DNA of 64,000 nt from Diploptera punctata (Eukaryota; Arthropoda; Insecta; Blattodea; Blaberidae): positions 1 through 64,000 of the forward strand of contig JASPKZ010001247.1 in NCBI GenBank assembly GCA_030220185.1, given 5' to 3'. The translations under genes and the position numbers were made by a program. Each line of letters begins with the position of its first letter. The first letter of the stretch is position 1. Positions 57,195 through 64,000 of this stretch are shown here, in pieces. Under the pieces are notes generated by a model. The model searched no databases and was not told the DNA's origin. It saw only the letters and a program-made list of their open reading frames with translations.

Positions 57195-57400
57195 TCATTA
57201 TTATTGACCTCAGTGATCTAAGAATTAAGTACCTTGCTTCTGGTCCTGAGGATTGCGGGTTCAAACTTGGTCTAGATCGCTGTATTTTTATGATGAAAAA
57301 TTCAATCTCTCTGTTCCTGACAGTTGAATTAATCATCAACTCCCAGGACTCGATCTTTATGTTCCCAGACCCTACCGCCAGTCGGTCTTGTGGCTCCAGG
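57195..57400 (+). repeat. Possible SINE family S2 relative
   Basis: GTGATCTAAGAATTAAGTACC..CCTGAGGATTGCGGGTTCAAAC is tRNA-like, followed by TTTTTATGATGAAAAATTC as in S2. Very diverged. Confidence 0.45.
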
Positions 57401-57609
57401 GTAAGAAGCTTAACTTGAAATGGTGGAGATCTCGTGTGGCATATACATCTAGATATGCTCTAACTCTGTCGTCCTCCCACTCTTATTTTTCTTTCACGCA
57501 GGAGCAGAAGTATTTTCTCTGGGACGAGTGAGAATACAAGGGTTCCCACCATAAAAAATGTTAATTATTAAGATACAATTTAATTTTATTTCTCTTTCAG
57601 CAGCAAAAT

Positions 57610-58560
57610 AATATAATATATAAAAACGAATGTTTGTTCGTACTTTATGCGCGGCCATACCGTTGATCCGAATGTGGTGGGGCTTTTTGCAAAATGTTCA
57701 GGAGATTCCCGAAATGAGCATAGGCTATAAATTATGAGAGTTGTGATACTCAACAGCTACACCCTTAAAAATCGCGCTTTCTAGTGGAAAACGTGAAAAA
57801 AGTAGCTCTTTGGACGCTTAAAAGGCTTACACTGCCTAAACCATAAGAGATACACAAAATTAATGTACACATAATTGAATATCTTAAAACGCTCTACAAA
57901 AATGTCCGCTACAGCATATGTTTATCTCTTACGGATAACTCGCAATAACCATTTTTGTCTTTCACTGACGCCAAGAAGATCGAGACAAGCACGTAGATTC
58001 CTGTGCAAGCATAGCAGCACGTGGCGGGTATTCTTTTACGGATAACTTACGATAACGAATTTTGTATTTTACCTCATTTATGCCAAGAAGATCGAGATAA
58101 GTATATTCCCAGGCAACACCGGGTAATCAGCACGGGGAATCTTAAAATAATTACGATATACATTTATAATTATTTTTCATTTTACTCATTCAGCTAATCA
58201 CAAGAAGTATTTAAATTTTCGCCTTTCAGCTCATTTATGCCAAGAAGATCGGGATGAGTAGATTCCCGGACAAGACCGGGTAAACAGCACGGGGTATCTA
58301 AAAATAATTAATACATACAGTTTTCCTTCTACTAATTTAACTAAACATAAAACACATTAATTTTCGCTCATTTATGCCAAAAAAATCGGGATAAGTAATT
58401 CCCGATAAAGGCCGGATAATCAGCATAGGGTATCTAAAAAATATAAATTTATAATTATTTTTTCCTTTTACTTATTCAACTAAACATAAAAACACATTAA
58501 TTTTCATTTATTTAGGCGTAGTAGTGCACGCCGGGTATCAGTAAGTACTATATTATATAA
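57610..58560 (+). mobile_element. Probable non-autonomous Helitron with internal tandem repeats
   Basis: The left part reads ATATATAAAAACGAATGTTTG..CCATACCGTTGATCCGAATG, similar to insect Helitron 5' ends. Downstream are repeated hairpins of the form CCCGG..CCGGG-TA-CAGCA, like Helitron 3' ends. Neither a clear TC start nor a terminal CTAG is secured, so boundaries are uncertain. Confidence 0.4.
57963..58510 (+). repeat. Degenerate tandem repeat, about 140-bp unit, four units
   Basis: GCCAAGAAGATCGAGA / GCCAAGAAGATCGGGA / GCCAAAAAAATCGGGA recurs at about 57970, 58081, 58241 and 58374, each followed by a CCCGG..CCGGG-like hairpin and an AT-rich spacer. Confidence 0.75.
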
Positions 58561-58569
58561 GTAGGCCTA

Positions 58570-59059
58570 CATGTTCAAGATATTATTGCGAATTCTTAAC
58601 TACTTATTATGTTTCAAATTTTTATTTTAATATATGAGCTCTGTGTTGCACACCCATAAAAATTTATCACCAGCTGCCACTAGTGTCTATGTTACTCGTT
58701 TTATTACGAGAAATATTGTGTTTCGTGGCGTGTGTGTATATTGAGAGTGTGTGATAATATGAAGTGTTTCTATTTTTAAATATTGTGATAGTTCGTTGCC
58801 CATTAAAATGTATAACCGATAACACGGGACAAATAAAACGCAAAAGGCCATATATTAACTTCCGGTTTTACAAACCTGATTCATATGATCACAGATAATA
58901 AAACACCTACATCAGAGAGATTAAAACTTGTCGAGAGAATAAACAGAGTCTGGTGATTTTTAATCGACAACATTGCTGTTTGTATTTATATTTTACTATC
59001 TGATTATTATCCGGGTTTGCCTGAGTATTTATATGTCTTAATATTCTTGTCAACAATCA
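58570..59059. other. No gene recognised
   Basis: AT-rich with a TAGGCCTA octamer just upstream at 58562-58569. Confidence 0.45.
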
Positions 59060-60020
59060 GTTTAGTGATCTCTAAAACTATAGATTAGACACTAATCGCG
59101 ATGATTTTTGACAGTTCACTTTTCACCCCTTCTCACCATCATGCATTTAGGGGCTGGAATTGGACTTAAGCCCCGAAAACTACGAATTCGACACTAATTT
59201 CGAACCTTCTTTGTTATTTTCACAGTTCATCCCCTCTTACGCTGATAGAGGTGGCAAGAATCAAACTTGGTGTTAAATACTAGTATAATAGGGACTGCCA
59301 CCAATGAGTTCTTGAATCACCAATTGTAAATGGAGCTTCAAAGTATTCAAATGTTTGTAGGGCAGTCAACATTCATGAATATTTTACTTCATTATTTATT
59401 CACTTTTAGCATTATCAATTATTTTAATTATATATTCTCAAAAAAAATATGGATTAGACACTTATCTTGGTCTTTTTGGACATTTAATTTTCATCCCTTC
59501 TCACACTCCTGATCCCTTAGCAGCTATGAATGAAACTTGGTATTAAATTACATCTGGATTGTCATCAATCAGCTTTGCGACCCCGAAATTTATGGAATTG
59601 ACCCTAATATCGGTCACTCTTGTCATTTTATTTGACACCCGTTCTCACGCCCTGACAAGTGCTAGGGGCAAAACTTAGACTTAAATGGCATTGGGACTGT
59701 CACAAATTACCTTAGGACCCCCGAAAATTATGAATTAGACACTAAAATCACTCCTTCTTAACCCTTACCATCTTATGGACGCTAGGAGCCAAACTTGAGC
59801 TCCTGTCATCGGGAATGTCACCAATATGCCTAGCTATCCCGAAAGTACGAGTTCGATACTAATCTCAGTCACTTTTGACATTTTATTTTTTACCCCTTCT
59901 AACCCCTTCACCTCCCATGGAGGTTCCATGGGTCAAACAGGGATTAAAAATCGCGGAAGTGTCACCAATCAGATAAGCTACCCTGAAAACTATGATTCGT
60001 CATTAATACCGGTCGTTCTC
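59060..60020 (+). repeat. Old degenerate tandem array, about 130-145-bp unit, six to seven units
   Basis: Each unit has a CCGAAA-CTA-GAATT-GACACTAAT block, a TTTTGACATTTTATTT..ACCCCTTCTCAC block, an AAACTTGG block and a GGACTGTCACCAAT block (starts at about 59075, 59176, 59445, 59581, 59718, 59838 and 59980). Identity between units is low. Confidence 0.7.
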
Positions 60021-60023
60021 GTT

Positions 60024-60086
60024 TATCCTTTTATATGTCACTCGTTTAATTGGTATCCTTTTATATGTCACTCGTTTAATTGGTAT
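60024..60086. repeat. 30-bp tandem duplication
   Basis: TTATATGTCACTCGTTTAAT recurs at 60031 and 60061. Confidence 0.9.
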
Positions 60087-60344
60087 CTGCACCTTCACAG
60101 TATATTTTCCAGATTGTAAAATATACGTGTATAGAATTTGGTTGAAATTGCTCCAGGTTTCCAGAGTTTTGCGGAAACATGATATCATACATTTCATTCC
60201 TGTCCCACTTCTCTGAGGATTCTAGGGTCGCTTTACCTCTTACGTTTTCAGATTTTAAGTCATGCTTGTATAAATTTGGTTGATATAGCTCCATGCGTTC
60301 CGATATATAATCTGAAATAACATTATATATATATATATATATAT

Positions 60345-60490
60345 ATATGATATGAAAAGAAAAAAGAATGCTTGAGTCGGGATTTGAACTCGAGTCTCTA
60401 AAGTCTGTACCTTTAGCGCTAAAGGTACAGACTTTAGAGACTCGAGTTCAAATCCCGACTCAAGCATTCTTTTTTCTTTTCATATCATAT
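60345..60490. repeat. Perfect 146-bp palindrome built from half of the tRNA-like repeat
   Basis: The centre is between 60417 and 60418 in AGCGCT. I checked the arms base by base: 73 bp each, no mismatch. Each arm is the anticodon-to-3' half of the tRNA-like unit of 43690-44880 plus its downstream flank (CAAGCATTC..CTTTTCATATCATAT). Confidence 0.95.
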
Positions 60491-60534
60491 TTGCCTTCAT
60501 TGCCAAATGTCAAAAAATATATTTATAATATCTA

Positions 60535-60566
60535 TATATATATATTATATATATATATATATATAT

Positions 60567-60567
<1 letters not shown>
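60535..60567. repeat. (TA)n microsatellite
   Basis: It abuts the 5' end of an S1 SINE. Confidence 0.9.
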
Positions 60568-61034
<467 letters not shown>

Positions 61035-61071
61035 ATATGTATAAGAAAAGTAAATATTTGTTTTGGATTCG

Positions 61072-61143
61072 CCTGGTAGCGTAAGTGGTAGCGCACTGAG
61101 ATATCAACTCAGAGGTCCGGGGTCAAATCCCGTCCAGACATTT
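61072..61143 (+). repeat. tRNA-like sequence (SINE head or tRNA pseudogene)
   Basis: D arm GCGTAAGTGGTAGCGC, anticodon arm CTGAG-ATATCAA-CTCAG (anticodon would be ATC), T arm with GGGGTCAAATCCCG. The acceptor stem has two mismatches in seven pairs and the T stem one, so it is probably not a working gene. Confidence 0.5.
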
Positions 61144-61194
61144 ATTTTTCTTATCTTGTCATATATATATTTTTTTTTTCTAAACAGGTTTTAC

Positions 61195-61905
61195 AATGCA
61201 AAATGAATCTTCCTGTGCCCAAAATTATTTTAATTTTATGTTTTTCTTCAACTCTTCCTTACCCATCCAATACAGCTCGTCTAGTCCTTTTTTTTTATGT
61301 TTTTTCTCGGTATTCCCTTTTCTCTTCTCCTTTCCGTTCTCCATGCAATCATAAGATTAGGAATTATTTCTTATAATAATATTTTCACGTGTCCAAGCAA
61401 TTGTAATTTTTATAAACAACAGAATGTAGTGTAGAATTTTGAACATCCATTTTTTGCCTAATTATTTCATTTTTATGTTTTCTTATGTGGTATACCTGGA
61501 CGATCTCCTTTAAAATACATTTTTTGACTGTAGTTTATTCTTACTGATTGTATTTAAGTCCCATCATTTTGCCCATATGATACTTCGTTTTTTGCTATTG
61601 AATTGTATAGTAGGTCTATATGTAACATATTTTTAATTGCTGGCCGTCCTCTAAATTATAATTTCTTAATTTCATAATCTTTTAAATTTTTGGATTTATC
61701 ACAGTCCTTCATAAAACTCTTTCCTCCTTCTAATATCCATTTGTTTTATCCACACGACATAATTATAACCAATTTTATCTAAATTTAATAAGAATTTCCA
61801 CTTGTATTCAAATATAAATTTTCTACTTCAAAATTCAATATTTTCGTATTTCTCTGTGTAAATGGAAAAATAAATGTACTGTTCATTATTTGACAACAAA
61901 ATTTG
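61195..61905 (-). mobile_element. Strongly decayed LINE C-terminus (T3-like)
   Basis: The minus strand shows WRTERRR-KG-TEK, LDELYWMGKEELKKNIKLK and AQEDS, similar to the WMDRDEWRKKIKL-AQK end at 35155. Frames change often. The identification rests mainly on this end. Confidence 0.45.
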
Positions 61906-62106
61906 TATTGGAGATATACCGTCTTTATGATATGTGTATACACCATACGTCCCACGTGGAGACATAGGTGCTCGCTAGCGGGAGTTTCTTAACCAAGCTA
62001 ATTTATCTACACATAATAACGAGTGACGTGTGATTAGACATCGCCTCAATAAGATATTTCGCAGGCAACTAAGATATTATGTGGATGGATAAAGGTCGGT
62101 TAAATT

Positions 62107-62830
62107 TTGCACAGAGTCCTTTTTATCAGGCTTGCTTTTGAAATAGGAGGATTAAGAGTAAACATGAAAAAAACTGAATATCTTGTAGTAGGAGGAAGTG
62201 GACGAGATATATCCCTATCCCAAGGAATTATTAGAGCTGTTAAAAAATTTAAATATTTGGAATCACTTATTGATGAATCAGGGAGTTGTAAAGCTGAAGT
62301 AGATAGCAGGTTAGTACAAGCACGAAGAGCCATAAAAATGTTGAATGGAGTACTGTGGAGTAGGACCATGTCAAACCACACGAAGAAAGGATTTTGAAGT
62401 CTGTTGAGGAAAGCATAGTGACTTATGGTGCTGAGGGATGGACTTTGGTAGGGGGACAAAAAACTAAGATCTTGGCAGTGGAGATGGATGGAATAAGACG
62501 CAGTGCCAGGGTGTCCAGGTTGGAAAGAAGAAGAAATGAAGAAGTGAGGCAGATGATGGATATGGAGGAGACAGTGGTGGAAAGGATCGAAAGACGAGCT
62601 CTTCAGTGGTATGGCCATGCCAAGAGAATGGAGGATGATAGGTGGCCCAAAACTCTTTTGGAATGGTCACCTCCTGGTAGAAGGAAACGGGGCAGGCCAA
62701 GACAACTTGGAGAGGAGAGATCCATAGATTGATGAACGACCGAGGTCTGGAGGAGGATGAATGGCGTGATCGGCAAGAATTGCGAATGGGAATACAGGGT
62801 AACCGCTGAAAAGTGGAGAGGCCCTCAAAA
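62107..62830 (+). mobile_element. RTE-like LINE C-terminal fragment, family T4
   Basis: RVNMKKTEYLVVGGSGRD, FKYLESLIDESGSCKAEVDSRLVQARRAIKMLNGVLWSR, then after a frameshift near 62395 ESIVTYGAEGWTL, AVEMDGIRRSARVSRLERRRNEEVRQMM, ALQWYGHAKRMEDDRWPKTLLEW and GRRKRGRPRQ. This is the post-catalytic half of an RT protein. It begins abruptly, so it is 5'-truncated. Confidence 0.75.
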
Positions 62831-62854
62831 GTAAAAGTAAAGTAAGCTGTTCTT

Positions 62855-62990
62855 TAACGAGCCTGAAAATCTTTTGACACGGAACCCACGGCTTGAAGTC
62901 CCCTCCCGGACGACTTGTCCCTTGGATTTTGCCACGCTAAAAATCCAATGACCCCGGCCGGGTTTTAACCATCGGTCCTCAGGAGTAGAG
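62855..62990 (-). repeat. SINE family S2, good copy
   Basis: The minus strand reads GGTTAAAACCCGGCCGGGGTCATTGG, TTTTTAGCGTGGC, CGTCCGGGAGGGGACTTCAAGCCGTGGGTTCCGTGTC and GATTTTCAGGCTCG, matching 36180-36325. Confidence 0.8.
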
Positions 62991-63159
62991 ACACTGTTGA
63001 ATGTAAAACTAATAAGCTCAAAAAGGATGAAATAATTTCATAATTGATAAAGATAATTCTATAATAGGACCACCTTAATATTAGTTTGTAAAAGTAATCT
63101 AATGTAAATATGTTTTAAGATAATATTCAATAGAAGTAACGAAATATGTTTCTTCTTCT

Positions 63160-63430
63160 TACGATAATAAATTATCTTCTACCATTTGGTCAGATTTTGG
63201 AGACCCATGCATATTATTATTATTTCGTTTTAATTTAGCAGGTTTCATAATGTTTCACAATATTTTCCTGCGCCCAAGTAATTTACTGCCATTCTTATTT
63301 ATATATCTCTGTCATTCCAATTTCCATAGTCCAATCCTTTTTCGCTCATCAATCCACGTTATTCTTGGACGTTCTCTTCTTCTTCTATCAAGTGGCACCT
63401 ATTATAGTATTCATCTTCTGTCTTCTTTGA
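63160..63430 (-). mobile_element. Possible LINE C-terminal fragment
   Basis: The minus strand contains RPRITWIDE-RKRIGLWKLE-like text and INKNGSKLLGRRKIL, in the style of the other C-termini. No RT block. Confidence 0.35.
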
Positions 63431-63660
63431 CATATTATTATTATAACTATTATTAGTATTATTATTATTATTATTATTATTATATTATTATTATTATTAT
63501 TATTATTATTATGTGATACTATGATATATATATATATATATATATATATAGTATCTTTGACATATTATTATTATAACTATTATTATTATTGTTATTATTA
63601 TTATTATTATTAGTAGTAGTAGTAGTAGTAGTAGGACTTTATTAGACAAAAAGTAAGATA
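63429..63660. repeat. ATT/TA/AGT microsatellites in a duplicated block
   Basis: GACATATTATTATTATAACT occurs at about 63429 and 63549, each followed by ATT runs. A (TA)n tract lies at 63524-63552 and an AGT tract at 63621-63643. Confidence 0.85.
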
Positions 63661-63760
63661 TTTACAATATTATTTACAAATATGGGTCGCACGGGCAGTA
63701 AGCCGTACGTGCTGTTGACAGTCCGTTACAATAAAGTAATAATTGGTACTAGTGTAAAGA
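63621..63760 (-). mobile_element. LINE-like 3' terminus with hairpin and (CTA)n tail
   Basis: The minus strand reads GCACGTACGGCTTACTGCCCGTGC (hairpin-capable), a short spacer, TAATAAAGTCC, then CTA repeats. This is the same layout as the other LINE ends, but no coding part is recognised. Confidence 0.45.
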
Positions 63761-63781
63761 AAAATAACAAAGAAAAAGCAG

Positions 63782-63935
63782 TAACATTACAATTACATAA
63801 AAAAAACAATAATACTACAATTAAATAATAACACAATAGCATTATACACTAAAAAAACATTAACATTACAATTACATAAAGAAAACACAATAATATTACA
63901 ATTAAATAATAACACAATAGCATTATACACTAATT
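63782..63935. repeat. 79-bp tandem duplication
   Basis: TAACATTACAATTACATAAA starts units at 63782 and 63861; both end with CAATAGCATTATACACTAA. Confidence 0.85.
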
Positions 63936-64000
63936 AATTTATATATAATTGTTAAGATTTAATGATATTGCATTTTGATAACATATATTTATTCATGAAT

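Overview
This window reads as intergenic DNA from a large, AT-rich, transposon-laden insect genome. A blattodean such as a cockroach is my best guess, from the mix of RTE-like and CR1/Jockey-like retrotransposons and tRNA-headed SINEs; this is an inference, because no host marker gene is present. I see no intact host protein gene and no convincing functional RNA gene. Almost every recognisable reading frame is a broken transposon frame.

Layout. 1-6040: the internal region of a decayed Ty3/gypsy-type LTR element (gag, protease, partial RT, partial RNase H, integrase), a possible LTR, and a 40-bp direct repeat resembling a primer-binding site. 6041-8445: the best-preserved element, a 5'-truncated RTE-like LINE. 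11500-13797: a pseudogene of an unnamed multicopy invertebrate protein, split by a roughly 760-bp non-autonomous element (called element M here). 13790-20100: a pile of LINE fragments on both strands. 20388-20507: a possible last exon of the same unnamed family. 22700-26170: decayed LINE sequence. 27140-27530: a hAT-like pseudogene. 28165-29965: an RTE copy interrupted by a Helitron with both ends visible. 31220-32740: a LINE 3' part and a Tc1-like fragment. 35155-37420: a LINE interrupted by a SINE that is itself interrupted by another LINE. 40175-43255, 45065-47260 and 52547-54843: three more element M copies, each interrupted by a different LINE insertion. 43690-44880: a tandem and inverted array of tRNA-like units. 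50228-52467: a complete-length Tc1/mariner-like element with about 90-bp inverted ends. 55500-61150: SINEs, a likely Helitron, two old degenerate tandem arrays and a perfect 146-bp palindrome. 61195-64000: further LINE ends and microsatellites.

The strongest unexplained signal is the palindromic octamer TAGGCCTA. It occurs at least 11 times, with two TAGGCCCTA variants. Where an occurrence falls inside a repeat that has a paralogue in this window, the paralogue simply has TA (or one base fewer repeat of it): the octamer is a clean 6-bp (or 7-bp) insertion. This looks like a transposon excision footprint or an undescribed micro-insertion process. Other strong signals are the exactly bounded nested insertions with target duplications, a perfect palindrome built from half of a tRNA-like repeat, and a conserved LINE 3'-terminal hairpin with a compensatory base-pair change.
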